A DNA stretch of 21,643 nucleotides from DASPFV01 sp035620975 (GTDB taxonomy: Bacteria > Acidobacteriota > Vicinamibacteria > Vicinamibacterales > 2-12-FULL-66-21): positions 1 to 21,643 of the forward strand of contig DASPFV010000015.1 of NCBI GenBank assembly GCA_035620975.1, in the 5' to 3' direction. Below, one piece after another: positions 13,084-21,095 of the stretch; positions within the stretch are counted from its first letter, which is position 1; each line of letters starts with the position of its first letter. The position numbers and the translations under genes were made by a program. The notes below the pieces were generated by a model. The model did no database searches and was not told the DNA's origin. It saw only the letters and a list, made by a program, of their open reading frames with translations.

Positions 13084-13830
13084 TCAGGAACTGAGCTTCC
13101 CCCTGACAGTCGTGTGGGCCAGGAGCCACACGAGGTTCACGGCGACAGGCGTGTCGCCGAACTGGGCGGGCTGAAGCCGTGCCTGAGCGATGGCGTCCAG
13201 GATGTCGGTGACCTGCTTCCTGTCGTGGTCGTTGGACAGCACCGAGACGCCGGCCACGCGGCCTTCGCGCGTCACCACGGCCGAGAGCGTCAGCACCAGC
13301 TCGTCGTCCGATGATTTGTTCGCGAGCGCCGTCGAGACGACGCCGTCCTGGGGCAGGCTCGGGACGCGGATCCGGCCGTCGAGGCGGGCCGGGTTGAGAT
13401 CCGACCCGGACGGCGCAGCCATGACCGCAATCACGGCAGCCATCGAATCGGTCCGCTCCTCGGACGCGAAGTGCAGCATGCCGGCGACGGCCGCGCCGCA
13501 GAGGAACGTTCCGGCTGTCGAGGCCAGGCCGATCCAGACGAGGTGCATGTCCTCGAACAGGCGGTGTGCGCGCGCGCGAATGGACTCGTGCGCCTCGGCG
13601 CGCATCCGCGAAATCACGCCCGGCGCCACGCCGGTCCAATCCTCGGCCGGGCCCGGCGCGGCGGCCAGACGCAGCGCGGATCCCACGGCCTCGAACTCGC
13701 CCAGCTCGCGCGAGCACGGCGGGCAGTCGTTGAGGTGCGCCTCGACCGCGATGAGATCCTGCACCGGCAGCTCACGATCGTAGAACGCTGCGAGCCGGCG
13801 CTGTACCGCCGAGCAGGTCAGCAGCGTCAT
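13084..13830 (-). CDS. Zinc-finger transmembrane anti-sigma factor with TonB-C-like periplasmic domain
   Basis: The product binds and holds the ECF sigma factor encoded just upstream. Residues 1-45 form a zf-HC2 zinc-binding anti-sigma domain with C6, H32, C36 and C39 (HLNDCPPC). A single membrane helix spans about 98-120. The periplasmic part (about 175-240) reads VVTREGRVAGVSVLSN then ARLQPAQFGDTPVAVNLVWLL, which resembles the C-terminal domain of TonB-like proteins (the 'R-x-x-P-A-x-x-G-x-P-V' segment). The 248-residue protein starts at the ATG at 13830, overlapping the sigma stop as ATGA, so the pair should be made in a fixed ratio. The zinc ligands could make it redox-sensitive like RsrA, but no redox data can be read here. 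The domain call for the C-terminus is tentative. Confidence 0.85.
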   Translation of the reverse strand: MTLLTCSAVQRRLAAFYDRELPVQDLIAVEAHLNDCPPCSRELGEFEAVGSALRLAAAPGPAEDWTGVAPGVISRMRAEAHESIRARAHRLFEDMHLVWIGLASTAGTFLCGAAVAGMLHFASEERTDSMAAVIAVMAAPSGSDLNPARLDGRIRVPSLPQDGVVSTALANKSSDDELVLTLSAVVTREGRVAGVSVLSNDHDRKQVTDILDAIAQARLQPAQFGDTPVAVNLVWLLAHTTVRGKLSS

Positions 13831-14444
13831 ACGTGCCTCAGCTGCGCGCGAAGCGCGTCACGGGCGCGGGCGAGCCGCGACTTCACCGTCCCGACCGCGA
13901 TCCCCAGTGAAAACCCGATCTCCTCGTAGCTCAGCCCGTCGATCTCGCGCAGCACGAGCGCCGTGCGCTGATCGAAGGGCAGGCTGTCGAGCGCGGTGCG
14001 AATCTGCGATGCGAGCTCTTTCCGGCTGAGGGCGCGATCCGGCGAATCGCCGTTGCTCTGCCCGGCCAGATCGCCATGATGGCGGATATGCTCGTCGAGC
14101 GAGACCTGCTGGGAGCGGTGACGCCGGCGCCACCAGCGCTGCCGGTTGCGGGCCTGGTTGACGACAATCCGGTAAATCCAGGTGCGGAGGGCCGACTGGC
14201 CGCGGAAGCTGTGAATCGTGCGGAAGATGCGGAGGAACACTTCCTGGGAAAGGTCCAGGGCCTCGTTGTGATCCCCCAGGAGATTGAGCGAGAGCTGATA
14301 GACCATCCGCTGATGTCCGGCCACGAGCTCGGCACACGCGTCCTCGTCTCGCGCCGCACATCGCTGGATCAGCGCGGCTTCGCTGCCACCGACGTCTCCC
14401 CAGGTGATGGCTCGAACCGGCTTCACAGACAGTCCTTCGGCCAT
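13827..14444 (-). CDS. ECF RNA polymerase sigma factor, RpoE-like
   Basis: This 205-residue protein directs RNA polymerase to a stress-type regulon. Region 2 (about 38-105) has the -10 recognition segment DLSQEVFLRIFRTIHSFRGQSA and LRTWIYRIVVNQARN, close to RpoE. Region 4 (about 145-200) has LPFDQRTALVLREIDGLSYEEIG with the helix-turn-helix GIAVGTVKSRLARARDAL. The frame is open far upstream, but the ATG at 14444 is the first start giving a normal sigma N-terminus, and it has a GGGGTGATAAG stretch before it. It is followed by its anti-sigma factor with a four-base overlap and preceded by an RpoE-type promoter, so autoregulation is likely. The inducing signal is unknown. Confidence 0.94.
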   Translation of the reverse strand: MAEGLSVKPVRAITWGDVGGSEAALIQRCAARDEDACAELVAGHQRMVYQLSLNLLGDHNEALDLSQEVFLRIFRTIHSFRGQSALRTWIYRIVVNQARNRQRWWRRRHRSQQVSLDEHIRHHGDLAGQSNGDSPDRALSRKELASQIRTALDSLPFDQRTALVLREIDGLSYEEIGFSLGIAVGTVKSRLARARDALRAQLRHV

Positions 14445-14489
14445 CTTATCACCCCGCAGTGAGGGATACACAGGTCCGCCGTACCATCC

Positions 14490-14517
14490 TTTGACCCCAG
14501 CCGGCTGCCGAAGTTCC
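14490..14517 (-). promoter_or_regulatory. RpoE-type ECF promoter upstream of the sigma gene
   Basis: On the minus strand GGAACTT (14517-14511) is followed after 16 bases by TCAAA (14494-14490). Both boxes and the spacing match the known E. coli RpoE consensus. The predicted start near 14484 leaves a 5' leader of about 40 bases before the sigma ATG. This indicates that the sigma factor transcribes its own operon. Confidence 0.78.
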
Positions 14518-14564
14518 GGCTCCGGGGGCCGCGAGACCCGCCGCGCGAATACGAATCTGTTAGG

Positions 14565-15953
14565 ATGCGGCTCGTGAGGCGGGTTGTTGCGCTCATCGCC
14601 CTGGTCGCGCTGGGGTCCGCCCTCGCGTACGGCTGGGTCGTCACGCGAAGGGAGCGCACCTATCGAGCGCAAATCCAGGCGGGCGAGGATGCGCTGGCGC
14701 GCGGCGAACTCGTAGCCGCCATCGAGGCGTTCAGCGGCGCCATCACCCTGCGCGGGGATTCCATGGTCGCGTATCTCCGGCGCGGCGAAGCCTACCGCCG
14801 CCGTCAGGAGCTGGATGCCGCGCTCCGCGACCTGCGCCGGGCCGCCGACCTCGATCCTGCCGCGCCACGGCCGCGAGAGCTGCTCGGCGACGTGAACCTG
14901 GCGCTCGGGCGCTTCGCCTCGGCGGCCGAGCAGTTCGGCGAATCCGCCGCCCTGGACGACCAGTCCCCGCGTGTCCTGTACAAGCTCGGCCTGGCGCGAT
15001 TCCGCACAGGGCAGCACGCAGCCTGTATCGAGGCGCAGCGCCGCTCGCTGGCTCTCGACGAGCGATTCCCGGAGGCGCACTACCTGCTCGGCCTCTGCCT
15101 GCGCGAAGCCCAGAAAACGGATGAGGCGCTGGCGTCGCTCCAGCGATCCGTCGCCCTCGCCCCGGCGCTGCTCACGGCGCGGGAGGAGCTTGCGGATCTC
15201 TACGGCCGCCTCGGCCGTCACGAAGCGCGGCTCGAGCAGCTCGAGGTGCTCCGCGCGCTCGACCCCGGGCCGTCGCGCGAAGTCGCGCTCGGCCTCGCCT
15301 ATGCCCGGCTCGGCGACGCCGAGAGCGCGGTGACGACGCTCGGCCGGACGGCGCGCCGCTTCCCGGAGCATCGCGACACGTACCGCGCGCTCGGACGCGT
15401 GTGGCTCGACGCCGCCGAATCGCGGCAGGACGGCGCCGCGCTCGGCAAGGCGCTCGCAGCGCTGCGCGCCGCGGCCCGGGCGGAGGAGGACAGCGAGGTG
15501 CTCACGCAGTTGGGGCGCGCGCTGCTCCTCGTGCCCGATGCGATCGAAGCGGAGGCGATGCTGCGCCGGGCGTCCGAGATGAAGCCGGTGGATCCGCTCG
15601 CGTTCTTCCTCCTGGCCGAGGCAGCCGAGCGCCGGGGACGTGCGGCCGTGGCGCGACAGGCATTGCTCGACTATCGCGCGCTCGCCGGCGAGGAGCGCGA
15701 CGCGCGCCGGCGCGCGGCCATGGCGGCGCGGATCGCCGATCTGTCGCTGCGCGCGAACGATCCGTCCGCGGCGGTCGGCTGGTATCAGCGCGCGCTGTCG
15801 GCCGGCGGCGCGGATCCGGATTTGCTCGTCCGCCTGGCCGAATCGCAGCTGCGCGCCGGACACCGCGCCGCCGCCCGCGCCACGCTGGATCGCGCGCTCC
15901 AGAAGGATCCAGAGCACGCCGCCGGGCTCGCCCTGCTCCGCCGCCTGTCGTGA
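14565..15953 (+). CDS. Membrane-anchored tetratricopeptide repeat protein
   Basis: The 462-residue protein begins with a positively charged start and one hydrophobic helix (about 5-25), then consists almost wholly of TPR units, roughly from residue 37 to 455. Typical units are AIEAFSGAITLRGDSMVAYLRRGEAYRRR, HYLLGLCLREAQKTDEALASLQRSVAL and GWYQRALSAGGADPDLLVRLAESQL. TPR superhelices bind other proteins, so this is a periplasm-facing scaffold or assembly factor; its partner cannot be told from the sequence. It is divergent from the ECF sigma operon across 120 bases. Its stop codon lies only three bases from the stop of the convergent dppC gene, with no terminator between. No sigma-70 promoter or good ribosome site is clear before the ATG. 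Confidence 0.85.
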   Translation: MRLVRRVVALIALVALGSALAYGWVVTRRERTYRAQIQAGEDALARGELVAAIEAFSGAITLRGDSMVAYLRRGEAYRRRQELDAALRDLRRAADLDPAAPRPRELLGDVNLALGRFASAAEQFGESAALDDQSPRVLYKLGLARFRTGQHAACIEAQRRSLALDERFPEAHYLLGLCLREAQKTDEALASLQRSVALAPALLTAREELADLYGRLGRHEARLEQLEVLRALDPGPSREVALGLAYARLGDAESAVTTLGRTARRFPEHRDTYRALGRVWLDAAESRQDGAALGKALAALRAAARAEEDSEVLTQLGRALLLVPDAIEAEAMLRRASEMKPVDPLAFFLLAEAAERRGRAAVARQALLDYRALAGEERDARRRAAMAARIADLSLRANDPSAAVGWYQRALSAGGADPDLLVRLAESQLRAGHRAAARATLDRALQKDPEHAAGLALLRRLS

Positions 15954-15956
15954 TTG

Positions 15957-16754
15957 CTACCGCACCAGCTTCGGATCGACCCGATCCCGGAGACCGTCCC
16001 CCAGGAAGTTGAAGCCGAGCACGAGGATCGCAATCGACAGCCCGGGGAAGATGGTCAGGTGCGGCGCATCGAACAGGTGCGATCGCCCTGCGTCGAGCAT
16101 CGTCCCCCAGCTCGGCATCGGGGGCTGCACGCCCAGGCCGAGGAAGCTGAGCGCCGCCTCCGCGATGATGGCGCCCGCCATGCCCAGCGTCGCCTGAACG
16201 ACGACCGCCGGGAGCGCCGTGGGCAGGACGTGGCGGACGACGACGCGGGGCGAGCCGGCGCCGAGCGCTCGCGCCGCCTGCACGAAATCGAGCTCGCGCG
16301 CGCGCAGCGCCTGGCTGCGGACGAGCCGCGCGTAGCCGACCCAGCCGATGACCGACAGCGCGAGCACGACGTTGGTCAGGCTCGGCCCGAGCACGGCGAC
16401 GAGCGCGATCGCGAGCAGGATCCCCGGGAACGCCATCAGCACGTCCACCACCCGGCTGATCACGTCGTCCACCCGGCCGCCGAAGTATCCGGCAATCGAG
16501 CCGAGCGTCATGCCGACGAGGGAGGAGACCGACACGACCGCCAGGCCGACGAGCAGCGAGATCCGCGCACCGGCGAGGATGCGTGCGAGGATGTCGCGGC
16601 CCAGCTCGTCGAGCCCGAACGGGTGAGCCAGGCTGGGCCCCTCGAGACGCCGCGCGAGCTCCTGCGCGGCGGGATCGTAGGGCGTCAGCGCCGGGCCGAT
16701 GGCGGCCGCGGCAACGGCCAGCAGCACGATCACGACCCCCGCGCGGATCATCAT
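15957..16754 (-). CDS. dppC: Dipeptide/oligopeptide-type ABC transporter permease, DppC family
   Basis: This is one of the two inner-membrane subunits of a peptide/nickel-type ABC importer. The 265-residue product has the short DppC/OppC N-terminal segment with one helix, then HPFGLDELGRDILARILAGARISLLVG, a family hallmark, and the cytoplasmic EAA loop (RALGAGSPRVVVRHVLP) that contacts the ATPase. The C-terminus FLGDGLRDRVDPKL is typical. Two ATGs stand in tandem; the one at 16754 overlaps the dppB stop as ATGA and is chosen over an upstream in-frame start at 16844, which lies inside dppB. Substrate (peptide, nickel, opine or other) cannot be told without the binding protein. Confidence 0.92.
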   Translation of the reverse strand: MMIRAGVVIVLLAVAAAAIGPALTPYDPAAQELARRLEGPSLAHPFGLDELGRDILARILAGARISLLVGLAVVSVSSLVGMTLGSIAGYFGGRVDDVISRVVDVLMAFPGILLAIALVAVLGPSLTNVVLALSVIGWVGYARLVRSQALRARELDFVQAARALGAGSPRVVVRHVLPTALPAVVVQATLGMAGAIIAEAALSFLGLGVQPPMPSWGTMLDAGRSHLFDAPHLTIFPGLSIAILVLGFNFLGDGLRDRVDPKLVR

Positions 16755-17671
16755 TCGTACCGGATACGGGGGTCGAGGAGCCCGTACGACAGGTCCGTCA
16801 GCAGGTTCATCAGTACGTACGTGAACGAGATGAACAGGATGCACCCCTGGACGAGCGGATAGTCGCGGAAGGTGATCGCCTGGATCAGGAGACGTCCGAC
16901 GCCCGGCCAGGCGAAGATCGTCTCCGTGATGATCGTGCCGGTCAGCACCGCGCCGAACTGGAGGCCGATGATCGTGACGACGGGAATGAGGCTGTTGCGG
17001 AAGGCGTGGCGCAGAATCGCGCGTGTGCGCGAGAGGCCGCGGCCCCGGGCGGCGAGCACGTAGAGCTCGCGCAGTTCTTCGAGCAGGCTCGCGCGCGTCA
17101 TGCGGGCGAGGATCGCTGCCAGCGCTGCGCCCAGCGTCACCGCCGGGAGGACGAGGTGCGCGGGCGATCCGGTTCCGGCGACCGGCAGCCAGCCGAGGTG
17201 CACGGCGAAGAGGATGGCGAGCAGCGGGCCGAGCCAGAAGTTCGGCATCGAGATGCCCGCCAGCGCGAGCGTCATCGCCGCGTGATCGATGACGGTGCCC
17301 CTGAACACCGCGGCGAGAATGCCGAGGGGAATCGCGAAGAGGATCGCGACGGCCATCGCGGCCACCGCCAGCTGGATCGTGCGCCCCAGCCGATCGCGTA
17401 TCTCTCGCGTGACCGGCGTGCCATACCGGAACGACGAACCCAGGTCACCGCGAACGACGCCGCCGATGAACGCGCGGTATTGCACCAGCAGCGGCTGGTC
17501 CAGCCCGAGCGTCCGCCGCAGCGAGTCGATCTCGTCCTGCGAGGCGCCTTCGCCGAGCATGGCTTGCGCCGGATCGCCGGGCACGAGGTGGATGAGCGCG
17601 AAGACGAGCGTGGCGACGCCGAGCAGCACGGGAACCGTCAGCAGCAGCCGGCGGGTCAGATAGCGGAGCAT
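16751..17671 (-). CDS. dppB: Dipeptide/oligopeptide-type ABC transporter permease, DppB family
   Basis: This is the partner permease of DppC. The 306-residue protein starts with MLRYLTRRLLLTVPVLLGV and HLVPGDPA, as DppB/OppB proteins do, and has six predicted membrane helices. The EAA loop (AARGRGLSRTRAILRHAFRNSLIPV) and the ITETIFAWPGVGRLL segment are conserved. It lies 57 bases after the sigma-54 activator gene on the same strand and overlaps dppC by four bases. The start at 17671 has a GAGG close upstream. The usual binding protein and the DppD/DppF ATPases are not in the window, so the transporter must be completed by genes elsewhere. Confidence 0.93.
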   Translation of the reverse strand: MLRYLTRRLLLTVPVLLGVATLVFALIHLVPGDPAQAMLGEGASQDEIDSLRRTLGLDQPLLVQYRAFIGGVVRGDLGSSFRYGTPVTREIRDRLGRTIQLAVAAMAVAILFAIPLGILAAVFRGTVIDHAAMTLALAGISMPNFWLGPLLAILFAVHLGWLPVAGTGSPAHLVLPAVTLGAALAAILARMTRASLLEELRELYVLAARGRGLSRTRAILRHAFRNSLIPVVTIIGLQFGAVLTGTIITETIFAWPGVGRLLIQAITFRDYPLVQGCILFISFTYVLMNLLTDLSYGLLDPRIRYE

Positions 17672-17728
17672 GCCTCGTGCTGGAGGATACTACAGGGCTT
17701 CTCACCCTCCGTTCTGCGGCGCCGAACC

Positions 17729-20700
17729 TCAGGGCCCGGCGGAGTCCGCATCGTCCATCTTCAGTCGCCGCATCATCTTCGTCAGGCCCTGCCGGCTGAT
17801 GCCCAGGGCGCGCGCTGCACCGGATCGGCGTCCACCGGCGCGGGCGAGCGCCGCTGCCACGTAGCGGCGCTCGAACTCGCGGCGCGCGGCGTCGAACGAG
17901 AGGTCCGGATTGACGGACGCGCGAGCGAGATGGGCGGGCAGCACGCGTGCCGTGACGCGTCCCCGCCGCGGTGCCTGCACGGCAATCGACGCGATCGCGT
18001 TCTGGAGTTCGCGCACGTTGCCCGGCCACTCGTACCCGCTCAGCGCCGCGAGAGCATCGGGTGCCAGCACCGCCGCCGAGCCGATTCGGCGGGTGGCTTC
18101 GTCCCAGAAGTGCGTCGCGAGGGCGGGAATGTCGATCACACGCTCGCGAAGCGGCGGAACGCGGATGCGGATGACGTCGAGCCGGTAGCGCAGGTCGGCG
18201 CGGAAGCGGCCGGACGCGACCTCGTGCTCGAGGCGCCGGTTCGTCGCCGCCACGATGCGCGTGTCCACGCGGCGTGGCAGGTTCTCGCCCACACGGCGCA
18301 CTTCCCCGTCCTGCAGGACCCGCAGGAGCTTCGCCTGAGCGCGCGCGCTCAGCTCGCCGATTTCATCGAGGAAGAGGGTGCCGCCGTCCGCCTCTTCGAA
18401 CAGGCCCGGTCGTTCCCCCACGGCGCCCGTATAGGCCCCTCGCGCGTGGCCGAACAGCTCCGCTTCGATGAGCTCGTCGCTCAAGGCTGCGCAGTTGATC
18501 GCGCAGAGCCGACGCTCGCGACGGGGACCCAGGCGGTGCACGGCCCGCGCGACCAGCTCCTTGCCGCTTCCGCTCTCGCCCTCGACGAGCACGGGGAACG
18601 GAGCCCGGGCAGCCCTGGCGATCGCCTCCCGCAGCGCCACGATCGGAGGGCTTCCGCCAATGAGCTCCTCGCGGATGCCCCCGGCGGGCCTCGCGTGCCT
18701 CCGGTCGAGCAGGGCGCGAACGGCCGGCGCAATCGCGAGTGCGGCGGCCTGGAGCGTGGCCCGCGCGCGGCTGATGTCGACCGCCACGCCAGCCGTCCAG
18801 CGGCAGGCCACGGCGCCGATCGCGTCCTCCGCGTATCTCACGACTGCCGCCGCCTCCAATCCGGTGTCGGCTCCGCTCCGTCCATCGACGGTGCACCCGG
18901 CGATGAGTCGATCGAGCAGTTTCGATCCCGCCGGCCAGGGCCGCCCGACCCTCGCGAGGGCTTCGCCATTGGCTGCTTCGATGATCTGCACCGTCGCCGC
19001 GCGGAGGCGCGACAGGAGATCGCCCGCCACGGCTTCGAGCGCCGCACAATCGTCGCTGGCCCCGTGCGCGAGCTCGATGAACGCGCGAAGGTGCGCCACA
19101 CCGGGTTCCGACAGCAGGATCGCGGGCGCGTCCCTGCCAGCGGCGGCCACGGCACTTTCGAGGTGCGCACGGTACAGGGCCGGCAGCTCCCGGCGCAGCG
19201 CGGCACCGGCCCAGGCCAGCAGCCGCTCGCGCTCACGACCGCTCTCCCCCATGTCGGCTTCGAGCCGCTCGCACCGTGCCCGGAACGCCTGGAGCGGAAG
19301 GTGCGCGGCTCGGGCGGCGAGCAGGGCTTCCCGCGTGGATCGCCGGGCCGCAGCCGTATCTCCCGCCGCGTACTGCGCGGAGGCGAGCGCCCGTGCGGCG
19401 ATCGCGCGCTCCCGTACGCAGGCCGCTGCGCGTACCGACTCGGAGGCGGAGATCATGGCGGGGCGGAGCTCGCCGAGCCGCAGGTGCACGCGTGCGCGGA
19501 GCGCCAGACCGTCGGCCCGACTCCCGATCGCGCCACGCGTGAGCACCAGCAGCGCCTCTTCGCCGCGCTGCTGCCAGTACAGGGCGCGGGCCAGAGCCAG
19601 CTGGCTTGCGGTTTCGAGTTCCGGCAGGTCGAGCATTCCCGCCGCGGCCGAGACGGATCTCAGCGTAGCCTCGGCCGGCCCGAGCCGGCCGTCATCGGTC
19701 CAGGCGACGCCCACGCCGAGCGTCGCGCGCAGCCGGCCGGCCTCGTCGGCCGCCAGCGCGCGGGCCCTGTCGAATCGGTCGGCGGCTTCCGCTGCACGGC
19801 CGCGGCTCCGCAGAATCCATGCCTCCTGCTCGGCACAGTGGCCGGCCAGGGCGGCGTCTCCGCGGCTCTCGAGGACGCGGAATCCGCGCGTCAGCAACCG
19901 GAGCGCCGAGGCGTGGCGGCCGCGCGCGGCCAGGCGCGCGGCGCGTGCCGGCGCGTCGGCGAGGCGACGGCCCGCCTGCCTGGTGGCGGGACTCTGCGGT
20001 CGGCGCTCTTCCTCCACGACGTACGGCGGCGCCGTCTCGTGGACGACGAACGGTCTCGGCTGTGCGCTGGCGTAGTCTGCGGCTTTGAGCCGTTCGAGAA
20101 ATCGGCCTGGAAGGCCGTCCGCTTCCCTGGCTGCCCGCCAGACCTCGTCGGGCGACGGCTCCGAGCGAGCATCCGTGAACACCATCGACGTGAGCGACGT
20201 AACACCCATCGGGTCCACCTCGAGACAGCGGCCGCCGGTGGACTCCGGCGTCCTCGCGAACGTGAGGAGGATGTGCCCGCGCGCGCTCGCCACGCCCAGA
20301 TCGGCCATGAAGGTCGCGGCCATCCGCGACTCGAGCCGCGTCGGCGGGCTGTCGATCATCAGGCACACATAGCGATGTCGCAGGCACTGGCGCAGCGCCG
20401 GGTATCGCGCGATCACGGGCGCGCACACCGGCACGAACCCGCCCAGCCGCGCGGCTCGAGCCGCCAGCAGCCGCAGCGTTCGCAGCCCCGAACCGGACGG
20501 CCCGGCGATGGTCAGCCGGACGAACCCGCCGGACACCGTGTCGGCCAGCGCGTCTGCCAGCGAGGCGAGCACCCTCCTCCTCTGCAGTACGATCCCTATC
20601 GCGCGCCGTCTCCGGCCCGCCGCACCTCGAACAAGGCTTCGCAGAACGCTGCGCGCGTCGTCGCGCGTCACGCGGAGGCCGTGCCATTCCAGAAAGCTGA

Positions 20701-20983
20701 CGGCGTGCCTCAACAGCGACGCCGTGGCCGCGCCCGGAGCGGCTGCCGCGCCGGATGCGCCGTACGCTTCGAATCGCCGCCGGGGATCGGCGAGGCCGTA
20801 ATCGAGGAGAGGGTTCAGCAGCGGATGCCGCAATCGCGACAGCGTCGCGCAGCGCTCGTCCCAGGCGAGCTGTTCGCATGCCGGGCCTGCGGCAAGGAGC
20901 CGCACGCGAACGCCGACACCCGTAGCCAGATCGATCCACGATGGCCCGATGCGGGCGAACCGATCGCCGAGCAGATCGGACAT
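17729..20983 (-). CDS. Large sigma-54-dependent activator with degenerate kinase-like and STAND-like N-terminus and TPRs
   Basis: The 1084-residue protein activates sigma-54 promoters. Visible parts: residues 1-75 resemble a decayed protein-kinase N-lobe (LSRLRHPLLNPLLDYG) without the usual lysine; 150-300 look like a STAND/AAA ATPase with an altered P-loop (GPSGSGLRT), a Walker B-like YVCLMID and GLPGRFLERL; 340-610 are alpha-helical TPR-like repeats; 625-765 may be a GAF-like domain. The AAA+ domain (775-1000) is complete, with Walker A GESGSGKE (802-809), GAYTGA in place of GAFTGA (849-854), Walker B LFLDE (870-874) and an arginine-finger region near 927-935. A Fis-type helix-turn-helix (about 1053-1075) ends the protein. 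No receiver domain is present. The start at 20983 is preferred; an ATG at 21097 would add 38 poorly conserved residues. It may regulate dppBC, which follow it, but no sigma-54 site was found. Confidence 0.85.
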   Translation of the reverse strand: MSDLLGDRFARIGPSWIDLATGVGVRVRLLAAGPACEQLAWDERCATLSRLRHPLLNPLLDYGLADPRRRFEAYGASGAAAAPGAATASLLRHAVSFLEWHGLRVTRDDARSVLRSLVRGAAGRRRRAIGIVLQRRRVLASLADALADTVSGGFVRLTIAGPSGSGLRTLRLLAARAARLGGFVPVCAPVIARYPALRQCLRHRYVCLMIDSPPTRLESRMAATFMADLGVASARGHILLTFARTPESTGGRCLEVDPMGVTSLTSMVFTDARSEPSPDEVWRAAREADGLPGRFLERLKAADYASAQPRPFVVHETAPPYVVEEERRPQSPATRQAGRRLADAPARAARLAARGRHASALRLLTRGFRVLESRGDAALAGHCAEQEAWILRSRGRAAEAADRFDRARALAADEAGRLRATLGVGVAWTDDGRLGPAEATLRSVSAAAGMLDLPELETASQLALARALYWQQRGEEALLVLTRGAIGSRADGLALRARVHLRLGELRPAMISASESVRAAACVRERAIAARALASAQYAAGDTAAARRSTREALLAARAAHLPLQAFRARCERLEADMGESGRERERLLAWAGAALRRELPALYRAHLESAVAAAGRDAPAILLSEPGVAHLRAFIELAHGASDDCAALEAVAGDLLSRLRAATVQIIEAANGEALARVGRPWPAGSKLLDRLIAGCTVDGRSGADTGLEAAAVVRYAEDAIGAVACRWTAGVAVDISRARATLQAAALAIAPAVRALLDRRHARPAGGIREELIGGSPPIVALREAIARAARAPFPVLVEGESGSGKELVARAVHRLGPRRERRLCAINCAALSDELIEAELFGHARGAYTGAVGERPGLFEEADGGTLFLDEIGELSARAQAKLLRVLQDGEVRRVGENLPRRVDTRIVAATNRRLEHEVASGRFRADLRYRLDVIRIRVPPLRERVIDIPALATHFWDEATRRIGSAAVLAPDALAALSGYEWPGNVRELQNAIASIAVQAPRRGRVTARVLPAHLARASVNPDLSFDAARREFERRYVAAALARAGGRRSGAARALGISRQGLTKMMRRLKMDDADSAGP

Positions 20984-21077
20984 GGCCGGGCGCCGTGCAA
21001 GAAGGCCTCCCGACGGCGCCGCGCACGTTTGCCGAAGGAATGCACACGCGCGCGGCCCGAGGGACGCAGAAAGTTCG

Positions 21078-21085
21078 TATACAAT
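21078..21085 (+). promoter_or_regulatory. Probable -10 region of aroC
   Basis: TATACAAT contains two overlapping -10-like hexamers, TATACA (21078-21083) and TACAAT (21080-21085). The predicted start near 21090-21092 would give a 5' leader of only about five bases before the aroC ATG. No -35 box is seen in the GC-rich sequence upstream. If the activator gene started at 21097, this box would lie within its coding region, which supports the later start. Confidence 0.45.
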
Positions 21086-21095
21086 TGACGGTTCC

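Noticed and set aside
13066..13085. TGGCAC as a sigma-54 -24 element for the activator
   Set aside because: The spacing to any TTGCA-like -12 element does not fit, and the site lies between two convergent stop codons, not before a gene. No other credible -24/-12 site was seen.
13827..15917. Long fused protein reading through the sigma gene from upstream
   Set aside because: The upstream part is antisense to the TPR gene, has no domain, and would swallow the ECF promoter. The sigma ATG is at 14444.
16583..21088. A 4.5-kb open frame on the plus strand opposite the activator and dppB/dppC
   Set aside because: It is rich in Arg, Ala, Gly and Pro with no domain pattern, and the opposite strand encodes well-known domains over its whole length. 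It is a third-position GC artefact.
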